The notes under the pieces: generated by a model | What the model was told of the DNA's origin: nothing | What the model saw: only the letters and a program-made list of their open reading frames with translations | The model's database searches: none | Origin: an uncultured Winogradskyella sp. | Lineage (GTDB): Bacteria > Bacteroidota > Bacteroidia > Flavobacteriales > Flavobacteriaceae | NCBI RefSeq assembly: GCF_947496485.1 | Contig: NZ_CANMCZ010000001.1 | Span: 615,596-679,595 of the forward strand | Length of the DNA: 64,000 nucleotides | Direction of reading: 5' to 3' | Position numbers and translations under genes: made by a program | Shown: positions 17,948 through 26,964 of the stretch, one piece after another | How the letters are laid out: each line of letters begins with the position of its first letter | Numbering within the stretch: position 1 is the stretch's first letter

Positions 17948-18853
17948 TTAAAAATAACCTTGTTTTTTGCGATCTTCCATCGCTGTCTCAGCACGTTTGT
18001 CATCTGCTCTTCCACCACGTTCTGTGGTTCTGGTGGTTGCAATTTCTTCAATGATTTTTTCTAAGGTATCTGCCTCAGATTCTACAGCTCCTGTAATTGG
18101 CATATCACCACATGTACGATAGCGAATTGTCATGTTGGTTACTGTTTCGTTTTCTTTTAATTTAATGAATTCAGAATTTGCCAATATCACTCCATCTCTT
18201 ACAACACATTCACGCTGGTGAGTAAAATAAAGTGATGGTAGTTCTATATCTTCGGACTTAATGTATTCCCAAACATCCATTTCTGTCCAATTAGAAATAG
18301 GAAATACTCTAAAATGCTCACCATAGTTCTTACGACCGTTGAATAAATTCCAAAGTTCAGGTCTTTGATTTTTTGGATCCCATTGCCCAAATTCATCTCT
18401 ATGAGAAAAGAACCGTTCTTTTGCACGTGCTTTTTCCTCATCTCGTCTAGCTCCACCCATCGCTGCATCTACTTTATGCGCTTCGAGTGTATCTAATAAT
18501 GAGACAATCTGTAAAGAATTACGAGAAGCATCTGCACCAGTTTCTTCTTTAACACGACCTTCATCAATAGCTTCTTGTACTGAGCCGACAATGAGTTTAA
18601 CACCTAATTTTTCCACCAATTCATCCCTAAAAGCGATAGTCTCTGGAAAATTATGACCAGTATCTATATGTATTAATGGAAAAGGGATTTTAGCCGGAAA
18701 GAATGCTTTTTTAGCCAAATGGGTAAGTAATATCGAATCCTTACCACCAGAAAATAATAATGCTGGATTTTCAAATTGTGCAGCAATCTCCCGAATGACA
18801 AATATAGCTTCTGATTCTAATTCTTTTAAGTGATTAATTACATAATTACTCAT
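17948..18853 (-). CDS. cysD: Sulfate adenylyltransferase subunit 2 CysD
   Basis: A 301-residue PP-loop enzyme with the SGGKDS motif in LLFSGGKDSILLTHLA (about residues 33-48), HIDTGHNFPETI, and the conserved C-terminal basic segment RGGRADDKRAETAMEDRKKQGYF region. It is the catalytic subunit of ATP sulfurylase. It lies 2 nt after cysC and 14 nt before cysN. A 74-codon open frame inside it in another frame is a shadow. Confidence 0.96.
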   Translation of the reverse strand: MSNYVINHLKELESEAIFVIREIAAQFENPALLFSGGKDSILLTHLAKKAFFPAKIPFPLIHIDTGHNFPETIAFRDELVEKLGVKLIVGSVQEAIDEGRVKEETGADASRNSLQIVSLLDTLEAHKVDAAMGGARRDEEKARAKERFFSHRDEFGQWDPKNQRPELWNLFNGRKNYGEHFRVFPISNWTEMDVWEYIKSEDIELPSLYFTHQRECVVRDGVILANSEFIKLKENETVTNMTIRYRTCGDMPITGAVESEADTLEKIIEEIATTRTTERGGRADDKRAETAMEDRKKQGYF

Positions 18854-18855
18854 AT

Positions 18856-19449
18856 TTAAATATTTAATTTTTTAATAATAAAGTCTAAAATGGTTTGAAC
18901 AGAATTTTCTATTGATTGATTATCGGTTATAATTTCCAAATCTGCATTGACTGGAGCTTCATAAGGTGATGAAATGCCTGTCATATTACTAATCTCACCA
19001 GATCTTGCCTTTTTATATAACCCTTTTACATCTCTACGTTCACATTCTTCTAAAGATGTATTAACATAGATTTCGATAAAATTTTCCTCACCAACAATTT
19101 TTTTTACGTTCTCTCTGTCCTTAATATATGGAGAAACAAAAGCAGCTAAAGTTACTACACCTGAATCAACCAATAAATTTGCTATTTCGGCAATTCGTCT
19201 AATATTCTCAGTACGATCTTCAGGAGCAAAACTAAGATCTTTGTTAATACCTTGTCTAATATTATCTCCATCTAAACAATATGTTAAAATTCCCTTTTTA
19301 TAAAGCTCAACCTCAACCAAATTAGCTAGCGTAGACTTTCCTGAACCAGATAGGCCAGTAAACCAGAGTAAAAAAGAGCGATGTTCATTTAGCTCCTCGC
19401 GGTTAAGTTTTGTGATTTTAAAATTATGTTTAATTGTATTTAAACTCAT
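18856..19449 (-). CDS. cysC: Adenylylsulfate kinase CysC
   Basis: A 197-residue APS kinase with the P-loop GLSGSGKST (32-40), the DGDNIRQGINKDL substrate segment and SPYIKDRENVKK. It phosphorylates APS to PAPS, the sulfuryl donor. Standing first among cysC-cysD-cysN-cysQ and without any reductase genes (cysH, cysI/J) in the cluster, it points to sulfation rather than sulfur assimilation as the purpose. Confidence 0.95.
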   Translation of the reverse strand: MSLNTIKHNFKITKLNREELNEHRSFLLWFTGLSGSGKSTLANLVEVELYKKGILTYCLDGDNIRQGINKDLSFAPEDRTENIRRIAEIANLLVDSGVVTLAAFVSPYIKDRENVKKIVGEENFIEIYVNTSLEECERRDVKGLYKKARSGEISNMTGISSPYEAPVNADLEIITDNQSIENSVQTILDFIIKKLNI

Positions 19450-19480
19450 TCTTCCCTTTTTTTAAATAATTATTAAAGCG

Positions 19481-19888
19481 TTACTTCTTACTGCGTTGTT
19501 CTAAACCATAGTTAACTTGATACCATAACTTTTCATGTCCAAAATATAAAAGCATTTTGGTAATTACCTCAGCAACTCCTATTTTAAGACCTATTACAGG
19601 ATTTCCTGTAATTACCCATCCTAAAACAATAGTATCTAAGGTGCCCACTCCACGCCAAGAGAAAGTTTTAAAAATATGGCGTTTGTTCGAATCTTTTATG
19701 GTTGATTTAAACCAAACTCTTTCATGTATATAATATAAAATCATTTTTGTAATCAACTCAAAAACTCCTATTTGGATTCCAATATTAAAATCATTAGATA
19801 TAAACCATGATAACAGTATTGTGTCCAAAGTACCAATAATACGCCATGTAATAGTTTTGGCTAGATGTCGTTTACTAAATTTCACCAT
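19481..19888 (-). CDS. Double DUF2061 membrane protein
   Basis: A 135-residue protein made of two copies of the DUF2061 unit. The first repeat has ITWRIIGTLDTILLSWFIS (about residues 13-31) and the second has FSWRGVGTLDTIVLGWVIT (about 73-91). Each is followed by a second helix with GVFELITKMILYYIHERVW or GVAEVITKMLLYFGHEKLW. That gives about four membrane helices in two related hairpins. DUF2061 genes are often found beside sulfate-activation genes; a role in sulfate or APS handling at the membrane is inference only. It lies 31 nt upstream of cysC and is probably the first gene of the transcript. Confidence 0.8.
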   Translation of the reverse strand: MVKFSKRHLAKTITWRIIGTLDTILLSWFISNDFNIGIQIGVFELITKMILYYIHERVWFKSTIKDSNKRHIFKTFSWRGVGTLDTIVLGWVITGNPVIGLKIGVAEVITKMLLYFGHEKLWYQVNYGLEQRSKK

Positions 19889-19955
19889 TAAATAATTCTA
19901 AACGCACAATGGCTGATGTCAATATCAAAAATGTTCTAGTTTCGATTTAATTTCG

Positions 19956-19963
19956 CAAATCTA
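19956..19963 (-). promoter_or_regulatory. Candidate -7 promoter element for the sulfate-activation operon
   Basis: The minus strand reads TAGATTTG, matching TAnnTTTG, 67 nt upstream of the DUF2061 start. A TTTG further upstream is too close to be the -33 box, so only half of the promoter is supported. Confidence 0.35.
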
Positions 19964-19991
19964 AAACAAATACGAATAATTAAGTCTATTT

Positions 19992-20014
19992 TAGTCTATT
20001 AAATTAGTAGACTA
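19992..20014. repeat. Inverted repeat TAGTCTA-N9-TAGACTA in the divergent intergenic region
   Basis: Perfect 7-bp arms (19992-19998 and 20008-20014) separated by 9 nt; a further TAGACTA occurs at 20109-20115. The site lies in the 468-bp gap between the leftward DUF2061/cys operon and the rightward T9SS gene. The form suits a dimeric regulator but no regulator gene is nearby. The rest of this gap is AT-rich, with no small gene seen. Confidence 0.4.
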
Positions 20015-20250
20015 TTGGTTTTAAAATGAATACTAGATTATTTTGCAGTTAAATTCTCAATTATTGTTGTCAATGTAATATTACTATAATATCATTAACT
20101 TTATTTAATAGACTAAAAAAATGGAATTATAAAATTGTGATTAAAATAGTTTAAGAAATTGAAAATCAGTGAAAGAGTACTTTTAATGATTTTTCGTAAG
20201 AAAAATGCTTCATAAAAATTCCGTTTGTCTAGGATATTTCGGTAAAAAAG

Positions 20251-20280
20251 TTTGTTTATTCGTAAATTTTACTACCTTTG
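20251..20280 (+). promoter_or_regulatory. Bacteroidetes-type promoter of the 1183-residue T9SS protein
   Basis: TTTG (20251-20254), 18 nt, then TACCTTTG (20273-20280) is a full match to the TTTG-N19-TAnnTTTG pattern within one base of spacing. Transcription would start near 20287, giving a leader of about 70 nt before the ATG at 20357. Confidence 0.65.
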
Positions 20281-20356
20281 AACACCCTCTAATCACTAGA
20301 CACTCATATAAAATAAATTTGTGCAAGACGTGTTTGGATAATAAAAAAATGGAATT

Positions 20357-23300
20357 ATGAAAAAAACTTACTTTTTTTACTTGTTGGTAGCCCTTTTCTC
20401 ATTTGGGTTTAGTCAATCGACTATTGTTACTATCGATCGTGCAAATATCATCGGTCCCACAACTACTGGTCATGATCCTTCAATATCAGCGATAGGTCTT
20501 ACTAGGGGCGTTGGTGTTGTGCGTCACACAGGTAGTTCCAACTTTTCCACTAGAAACTGGGATGCAACAAGTCAAGCTAGTGCTGTTGCCAACAATGAGT
20601 ATTTACAGTGGTCTGTTTCTGCTAGTGCATCCAATAGTATTGAAATTACCGAATTTGATATTAGAACTAGAACAGGTACAAGTACAGATGGCCCAACAAA
20701 TTGGCAAGTTTTTTACAGTACAGATGATTTTGCAACAGCTGGAATACCAGCAACGTCAGTCCAAACAGCATCTAATATCACTACTGATTTCAATTTTAAT
20801 GGTTTAAGTATTTTGTCTGGTATAGGTGGTAAAATTACCTTTAGACTTTATGCATGGAATTCTACTACAACTAGTGGATGGTTTAGAATTATAAAAAATC
20901 CTGGATGGTCTGCATATGGTATTTCTGATCCAGGCCTAAGATTAATAGGCACAATAACTAGCTCTACTGCTAATAATACTGAATCTAACATTGTTGCAAC
21001 TAGTTTCGATCCTTCCGATAATATTAACTATTCATTGTACAGTGAAACTTCTGGTTTAACAATATCTAATTCAATTAAAGTAGGTGAATTTTCGATTCAA
21101 GATGGTGGAGATGATTTAACCGATGCAGATGCTGTGGCCACCATTTTAACAGATTTAGAATTTGGTGTAACCAATAGTGATTTTATTGCTCGTTTAGCCA
21201 TTTTTGATGGTATCACAAATATTTCGGAGACATCAATAGTTTCTGAAACAGCTACATTCTCTGGTATTAGTGGTATTAGCGCTTTAGACAATAGCACTAA
21301 AACTTTTGATGTTTATGCAACCTTTAACGCCTCAGTTATTGACAATGAGCAATTTCAATTGACTGTCAACTCTGCGTCAGCAGATGTTACTGGGTCATCA
21401 TTCAATGCTTTTAATGCTGGCGGAGCTCAAACACCAATTACTGGTGATGATAATAGAATTGAAGTAATTGCAACTAAACTAATATACGACCAACAACCTA
21501 CAGATACTTTTCAGTTTGAGATTATGACCCCTTTCCCTACTGTATTAGCAGTTGACAATAATAATAATCGCGATTTAGATTTTAATACAACCATTTCTGT
21601 TTTAGCTGCTGGTGGTTCATTAGAGCCGTCACTTATAAACTATACTTTGACAGATGGTTCTGCAATTCTTAATACTCTTATATTCACTGAGAGCGATATT
21701 GTTGAAACACTTGTAACATTTGGAGGTGGACTACCCGCAGCTATAAGTAATTCATTTAATGTCTTAGGTCCTTTGATTACTATTGCCTTACAAGATTTTG
21801 ATTCCGGTTCACCTGATTGGACGTACTCTAGTGACGTAGCAACCTTTGATAATGGTTGGGGGATAGACGGATATTATGGAGTAATTGACATCTCAAATGC
21901 TGGACCTTTAGACTACCCTTCATTTTCAAATAATATTTTTGGTGAAAATGATTTAAATGACGAAGGCGAAAATGGCTCATCTGGCTTTGCAACTTTAACA
22001 TTTGATACCATAGACATTAGTACTTATAATGACGTTGCACTAACATTTGATTGGGATGTTCATGGTTATGTAAGTGCTGCAAATTGTGATGCTGAATATA
22101 GGTTAATATACGATGGAATTCCTCAGCCTGTAGTTTTTCTTTTAAATGGAAATGGAGAAATCGACACCGATGAAGGTACTGTCTCTGTGAACATTCCTAA
22201 CTCAGTAAATGCAGTTAGTTTAATAGTTAGAGTACGAAATGATGGCGAGACTGGTTACTCAGGTTTTGACAACTTTAAATTGACTAGTGTATTTGATGGT
22301 TTGCTTTACACCAATAATGGCTGGACACCGAATGCGCCTTCTACCTCTACTGGAAGTGAAGATGCATATGTTCTTGATGGAACTTATAATGTCGGAACCG
22401 ACATAGTGCTCAATAGATTATTCATCAACAATGGTGCTACAACAACTGTTTCAGCAGGACAATCTATTACTTCAAATTCAGGTGTAATAAATAATGGGGT
22501 ATTAGAATTAAATTCTGTTTCTACATCTTATTCTAGTTTAATTTCTGATAATGTAAATGGTGAAGTTGTTTATAACCGACACGTAAACCAATTTGCTTCT
22601 TCAGGTTCTTCAACAGGAAATAACGATTTAATTTCAGCACCTGTAACGAATGCAGACCAAACATTCTTAGTCCTAAGGACAGCGAATCCAGATATGCCAT
22701 CTGGTACTATTGGAGGAGTGCCCTCTTTCTTATTCGGACCATTTGATAATAATGCAAATACATATATCAACTATACAGCAGCAGATGACAATTCTGTTAT
22801 CACTTCTGGTATTGGATATAGAACGGCATCTACCGAACCCACTGGTTCTACATTTGAATTTGTTGGTAATGCCGAAACAGGAGCTATATCAACTCCGATC
22901 TCAGTTGGAACTGGAAGTGAATTTAACCTAGTCGGTAATCCCTATCCTTCATATATAAGCCTTTCTAGCTTCTTAGCCAGTAATAGCAGTGAATTTAGTC
23001 CGTCAACCTCTGGTGTATACGGTTATGATGGTGATGCAACCGATGGTTTTACAATTTGGAACCAAGCATACTCCGATGCCAATCCTACTGCAAAAATTAC
23101 ACCAGGTCAAGGATTTCTTGTAGCTTCTAAAGCTGGAGGAGGTACCATTGCTTTCACACCTGATATGCGTACAAAAGGTACAACGGACGATTTTATTGCC
23201 GGAAGATTTGCTAATTTAAACTTAGCGCATATGAAGCTTCAATTGTCTAAAGGAAATTCTTTATATAATACAGATCTATATTTTAATGATAATGCATCAT

Positions 23301-23908
23301 TAGGTATGGATCCTGGTTATGATTCGGCAATGTTCGATGAAACTACACCAGCTTTTGCAATGTATTCCCATTTAGTTGAAAACAATTTTGGCAAAGACAT
23401 GGCTGTACAATCTGTTAGTTATTCAGACATAGATAATGTTACTATTCCATTAGGAATTAATATAGCACAAGGAGAACAAGCTACTGTAAGTATATTTGAA
23501 AACAATATACCAGAAGGTATAACTGTAATTCTAGAGGACAACGTTACGAATACGTTTACTAATTTATTAGAAGGTGACTATATATTTACACCTACAACAA
23601 CTCTAAGTGAGACAGGTCGTTTTTACATTCATTTCTCTAATACGACTCTGAATACTACAGAAAATATTTTAAATGGTTTAGAAATTTACACAAATGCTAA
23701 TCCTAAAGAAATTGTAGTAAAAGGTCAATTAGAAAGTAAAACGACATTACAACTGTACGATATACAAGGTCGATTAGTTAACACACAATTATTAAATACT
23801 AAAGACACAAAACATACTGTTGATGTTTCTAATCTTTCTGCTGGCGTTTACGTAGTACAATTACTAAACAACTTTGGAAACAGAACTCAAAAAGTAATTT
23901 TGAAATAA
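20357..23908 (+). CDS. Large secreted/surface protein with type IX sorting domain
   Basis: A 1183-residue exported protein. A signal peptide covers residues 1 to about 19 (ending FGFSQS). An N-terminal beta-rich domain (about 25-200) is shared with the protein at 24802. A central section of about 430 residues (about 205-640) is absent from that paralogue and includes repeated beta-sandwich-like segments. The shared C-terminal part starts near LLYTNNGWTPNAPS and contains GNPYPSYI and GYDGDATDGFTIWNQAYSD. The last 75 residues form a T9SS type A sorting domain with LQLYDIQGRLV and DVSNLSAGVYVVQL. The sorting domain is normally removed on export and the protein attached to the cell surface or released. 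No catalytic motif is visible; an adhesin or matrix role is inference. Confidence 0.9.
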   Translation: MKKTYFFYLLVALFSFGFSQSTIVTIDRANIIGPTTTGHDPSISAIGLTRGVGVVRHTGSSNFSTRNWDATSQASAVANNEYLQWSVSASASNSIEITEFDIRTRTGTSTDGPTNWQVFYSTDDFATAGIPATSVQTASNITTDFNFNGLSILSGIGGKITFRLYAWNSTTTSGWFRIIKNPGWSAYGISDPGLRLIGTITSSTANNTESNIVATSFDPSDNINYSLYSETSGLTISNSIKVGEFSIQDGGDDLTDADAVATILTDLEFGVTNSDFIARLAIFDGITNISETSIVSETATFSGISGISALDNSTKTFDVYATFNASVIDNEQFQLTVNSASADVTGSSFNAFNAGGAQTPITGDDNRIEVIATKLIYDQQPTDTFQFEIMTPFPTVLAVDNNNNRDLDFNTTISVLAAGGSLEPSLINYTLTDGSAILNTLIFTESDIVETLVTFGGGLPAAISNSFNVLGPLITIALQDFDSGSPDWTYSSDVATFDNGWGIDGYYGVIDISNAGPLDYPSFSNNIFGENDLNDEGENGSSGFATLTFDTIDISTYNDVALTFDWDVHGYVSAANCDAEYRLIYDGIPQPVVFLLNGNGEIDTDEGTVSVNIPNSVNAVSLIVRVRNDGETGYSGFDNFKLTSVFDGLLYTNNGWTPNAPSTSTGSEDAYVLDGTYNVGTDIVLNRLFINNGATTTVSAGQSITSNSGVINNGVLELNSVSTSYSSLISDNVNGEVVYNRHVNQFASSGSSTGNNDLISAPVTNADQTFLVLRTANPDMPSGTIGGVPSFLFGPFDNNANTYINYTAADDNSVITSGIGYRTASTEPTGSTFEFVGNAETGAISTPISVGTGSEFNLVGNPYPSYISLSSFLASNSSEFSPSTSGVYGYDGDATDGFTIWNQAYSDANPTAKITPGQGFLVASKAGGGTIAFTPDMRTKGTTDDFIAGRFANLNLAHMKLQLSKGNSLYNTDLYFNDNASLGMDPGYDSAMFDETTPAFAMYSHLVENNFGKDMAVQSVSYSDIDNVTIPLGINIAQGEQATVSIFENNIPEGITVILEDNVTNTFTNLLEGDYIFTPTTTLSETGRFYIHFSNTTLNTTENILNGLEIYTNANPKEIVVKGQLESKTTLQLYDIQGRLVNTQLLNTKDTKHTVDVSNLSAGVYVVQLLNNFGNRTQKVILK

Positions 23909-23939
23909 CACTTTTAAAATTTACACTTATTAAACTCAA

Positions 23940-23968
23940 GCGCATCTTTACAAGATGCGCTTTTTTTT
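23940..23968 (+). terminator. Rho-independent terminator after the 1183-residue T9SS gene
   Basis: A perfect 9-bp stem GCGCATCTT / AAGATGCGC (23940-23948 and 23952-23960) with a TAC loop is followed by eight T residues. It ends the transcript 32 nt after the stop codon. Confidence 0.92.
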
Positions 23969-24084
23969 ATGGCTTTTTACAATCGCCAAACCCATTTTCT
24001 TTGGTTAGCAGAATAGTATTGTATACTACTATGATATAGAATGAGAATAAAATACTGCGTCTTAAATCATAACTAAATGTTCAT

Positions 24085-24402
24085 TAATTTATACTTATCA
24101 TTTAAAAATGGTGCTTTTATCTAAACCTAAGAACAATTTAGATAATTTAAGTATTTACAGTAGTCAAAGTGATAAAACTGTTGTTATTTCAGATCAGTAA
24201 TTTGAGCTTACAACAGTAAAAATTTATGACTTACAAGGTAAAGTTATTAATACTTCATTATTACAAATTTCTGATAGATTTCAAACTATAGATATAAGTA
24301 ATATGAGTACCTATGAGTACCGAAGATTATGCAGTTCAATTAACTAATAAGACTCAAAACAAATCCCGAAAAGTGATATTAAGAGAATCAGCTTATATTT
24401 AA
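24085..24402 (+). pseudogene. Decayed T9SS sorting-domain fragment of a third paralogue
   Basis: This stretch aligns at DNA level with the 3' end of the gene at 24802-26964 (about 26680-26964). The parent's DNA for LDNLSIYSNQNNKTVV is recognisable as LDNLSIYSSQSDKTVV in the fragment. Two lesions are visible: TTA of the parent is TAA here (24198-24200), and a 10-bp tandem duplication (GAGTACCTAT followed by GAGTACC, about 24305-24322) shifts the frame. The 5' part of the gene is gone. The fragment keeps a terminator of its own just downstream. It is a relic of a former tandem array of sorting-domain proteins. Confidence 0.85.
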
Positions 24403-24414
24403 TACTAGCAAAAC

Positions 24415-24448
24415 AAAAGAGCACTTGCAAAGTTTAATGCTCTTTTTT
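24415..24448 (+). terminator. Terminator downstream of the sorting-domain relic
   Basis: AAAAGAGCA (24415-24423) pairs with TGCTCTTTT (24438-24446), followed by more T residues. It presumably belonged to the now broken gene. Confidence 0.7.
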
Positions 24449-24801
24449 GTAAACACTTTTTTTATGTAAAAATATTAGTTGCTCAGAAACGATTTATCCA
24501 GATATAATTACTTTTCTTTATTATTGATGAATCGATTATATATAACTACAAAAATATAAGGCATAAAAAAAGAACTATAAAAACTTATCTCTTAAGTGCT
24601 CTAAGTAGAACTTAAAAGGAGTTGTTAAATAACAATTGTTAATATCTAAATGTATTAAAGCAATTTAAAAAGTACATTATTTTTAGATTTGCATGGGATT
24701 AATTTAATTTTTTGTGACAAATGATAAGAATTAGGTCTTACAAATAAGACCTGTATTATTATTCGATTACCAACTAGTAATCGTGCCTAATTTGTTATAC
24801 T
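24449..24801. other. AT-rich intergenic stretch before the second T9SS gene
   Basis: No coding frame of note is visible. The only structured element is the perfect palindrome at 24733-24752, listed separately. I do not find a convincing TTTG...TAnnTTTG pair for the downstream gene. Confidence 0.6.
24733..24752. repeat. Perfect 8-bp inverted repeat upstream of the second T9SS gene
   Basis: AGGTCTTA (24733-24740), loop CAAA, TAAGACCT (24745-24752). No T-run follows, so it is not a standard terminator. It lies 50 nt upstream of the start codon and could be an operator or an mRNA leader hairpin. Confidence 0.45.
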
Positions 24802-26964
24802 ATGAAATTTTTAATACCCCTTTTCCTACTACTTAATTTTCAATTTACGAATGGGCAAGTTATTGCTGCATTTTCAGGCACAGCAACTCCAACTGTAGCC
24901 ACAGTAAATGACATTAATGCGAGTGCTTTAACGCCAGGTTCAGGCGTAGAAATTCAGACGTCAGCAATATTTGAATGTAAACGTTGGACAAATTCTTCAG
25001 TTATTGATTTTACCGATTATATTGAATGGAGTGTTATAGCAAACTCTGATTTTTCGATAAATATAACAACCGTAAATGTATCTTATAATGCAGGTAATAA
25101 AGCGCCGCAAACTATAGAATTGAGAACAAGTTTAGATAATTATACAACCATATTGTTTTCAACATCTATTAACGCAAACTCTACTGGAGTCCTAAATATC
25201 CCAACCTCTCTTACTTCCCTAATTGGCGGAACAATTACATTTAGACTATTTGGCTATAATTCAGGCAATCCAAATGCCGCAAGTCGCTTTGGCATTAATG
25301 GAGGGTTAAACACTCAAATTGGATTAACAAACACTGGAATAACTTTAGAAGGTTCAGTAACTTACAATGGATTATACTATGATGGAACTTCTTGGACACC
25401 ATTTGCGCCTAGTAGCACAACTGGTAGTAGTAATGCAATAGTAGCAGACGGAAGTTATACAATAAACTCAGATGTAAACCTTAATAACCTAGAAATCAGA
25501 TCGCCGAGCACCTTAATTGTAGATAAAGGAGACTCTATAAATATATTTGGAAATTTAACAGTTGATGGTATTTTAGAACTATGTTCTGACTCTAATGAGT
25601 ACTCAAGTCTTATTGTAGATGGAATAACATCAGGTGATGTTTCATACAAAAGACATGTTAACAATACAGCCGCAGTTGGAGAGGAAGACTCTAATGATTT
25701 AATTGCACCGCCTGTATCAGGTGAAGCTTTTAATAGTTTTTTGACTAATAACTCAAACATTGTAAGTAATAGTAGTAATACCTTATACCTATTTGGTCCT
25801 TTTGATAAGACAATTGGAAGTTATGTAACCTATTCTAATACAGAAACTGCAACATTAGACGCTGGAACTGGTTATAGGGCTGCATCTACGGATACTGGTA
25901 CATTTACATTCACTGGTATAGTGAATACTGGTACAATCACAAAATCAATCAGTAATTCTGGCCCTGCATTTGAAGAATGGAATTTGATTGGCAACCCATA
26001 TCCCAGTTATATAAAACTAGCTGACTTTCTGAGTAGTAATATTGCTCAACTAGACCCGTTTAGTGCGGGAATTTATGGTTATGATGGTGATGCAAGCGAT
26101 GGCTGGACAATCTGGAATCAAGCTTATTCGGATGATAATCCTGGTACTGTAATTACTCCAGGTCAAGGCTTTTTGGTGGCTTCAAAAACAGGAGGTGGAA
26201 ATATAACTTATAACGCTGATATGCGTTCGACCGGGAATTCTGATGATTTCATTCTAGGTCGTTCAAATAACATAAATTCATCTCACTTTAAACTTTTAAT
26301 CTCGAATGATTCTAAATCTTATTCTACTGACTTTTATTTTAATCCTAATGCAAGTAGAGGTTTAGATATTGGATATGATGCAAGCCTTTTTGGCAATATA
26401 ATACCTGCTTTCTCAGTATATTCTCAATTAATTGAAAACAACGAAGGAAGAGCTATGGCTATTCAAGCTTTTGGAGAAGATGACCTTTCAGATGCCACTA
26501 TTCCTTTAGGAGTTAATGCAAATCAGGCAGAAGCTATTACGTTTAGTATTAATGTATCTACTTTACCAAGTACTGTTGATGTGTATTTAGAAGATAATGT
26601 TAATAATACATTCACATTATTAACAGCTAGTGATTATACACTAACGCCAAACACAAATTTGAATGGTACTGGTCGTTTCTACTTACATGTTACAAACGGT
26701 GCATTATCTACACCTGAAAATACTTTAGATAATTTGAGTATTTATAGTAATCAAAATAATAAAACTGTTGTTATTACTGGTCAGTTATTTCAGCCTACAA
26801 CAGTAAAAATTTATGATTTACAAGGTAGAGTTGTGAATACTTCATTATTACAAATTTCTCACAGATCTCAATCTATAGATGTGAGCAATTTGAGTACGGG
26901 AGTTTATGTAGTTCAATTGGTTAATGAAACTCAAAACAAATATCAAAAAGTAATTATTCATTAA
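24802..26964 (+). CDS. Secreted/surface protein with type IX sorting domain (shorter paralogue)
   Basis: A 720-residue exported protein. The signal peptide is MKFLIPLFLLLNFQFTNGQ. The N-terminal domain (about 20-195) and C-terminal part (from LYYDGTSWTPFAPS, about 198 onward) match the corresponding parts of the protein at 20357, including GNPYPSYI, GYDGDASDGWTIWNQAYSD and GQGFLVASK. It lacks the central section of about 430 residues. The C-terminus is a T9SS type A sorting domain (VKIYDLQGRVV, DVSNLSTGVYVVQL). Its 3' end is the closest relative of the decayed fragment just upstream. No enzymatic motif is seen. It probably decorates the surface or biofilm matrix. Confidence 0.9.
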   Translation: MKFLIPLFLLLNFQFTNGQVIAAFSGTATPTVATVNDINASALTPGSGVEIQTSAIFECKRWTNSSVIDFTDYIEWSVIANSDFSINITTVNVSYNAGNKAPQTIELRTSLDNYTTILFSTSINANSTGVLNIPTSLTSLIGGTITFRLFGYNSGNPNAASRFGINGGLNTQIGLTNTGITLEGSVTYNGLYYDGTSWTPFAPSSTTGSSNAIVADGSYTINSDVNLNNLEIRSPSTLIVDKGDSINIFGNLTVDGILELCSDSNEYSSLIVDGITSGDVSYKRHVNNTAAVGEEDSNDLIAPPVSGEAFNSFLTNNSNIVSNSSNTLYLFGPFDKTIGSYVTYSNTETATLDAGTGYRAASTDTGTFTFTGIVNTGTITKSISNSGPAFEEWNLIGNPYPSYIKLADFLSSNIAQLDPFSAGIYGYDGDASDGWTIWNQAYSDDNPGTVITPGQGFLVASKTGGGNITYNADMRSTGNSDDFILGRSNNINSSHFKLLISNDSKSYSTDFYFNPNASRGLDIGYDASLFGNIIPAFSVYSQLIENNEGRAMAIQAFGEDDLSDATIPLGVNANQAEAITFSINVSTLPSTVDVYLEDNVNNTFTLLTASDYTLTPNTNLNGTGRFYLHVTNGALSTPENTLDNLSIYSNQNNKTVVITGQLFQPTTVKIYDLQGRVVNTSLLQISHRSQSIDVSNLSTGVYVVQLVNETQNKYQKVIIH

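Noticed and set aside
18244-18468. 74-codon frame on the minus strand inside cysD
   Set aside because: Same strand, different frame; it is wholly contained in cysD and has no start context of its own.
19889-20356. Sulfur-responsive riboswitch upstream of the cys operon
   Set aside because: The leader would be only about 60 nt and shows no stem arrangement that I can match to SAM or other riboswitch classes.
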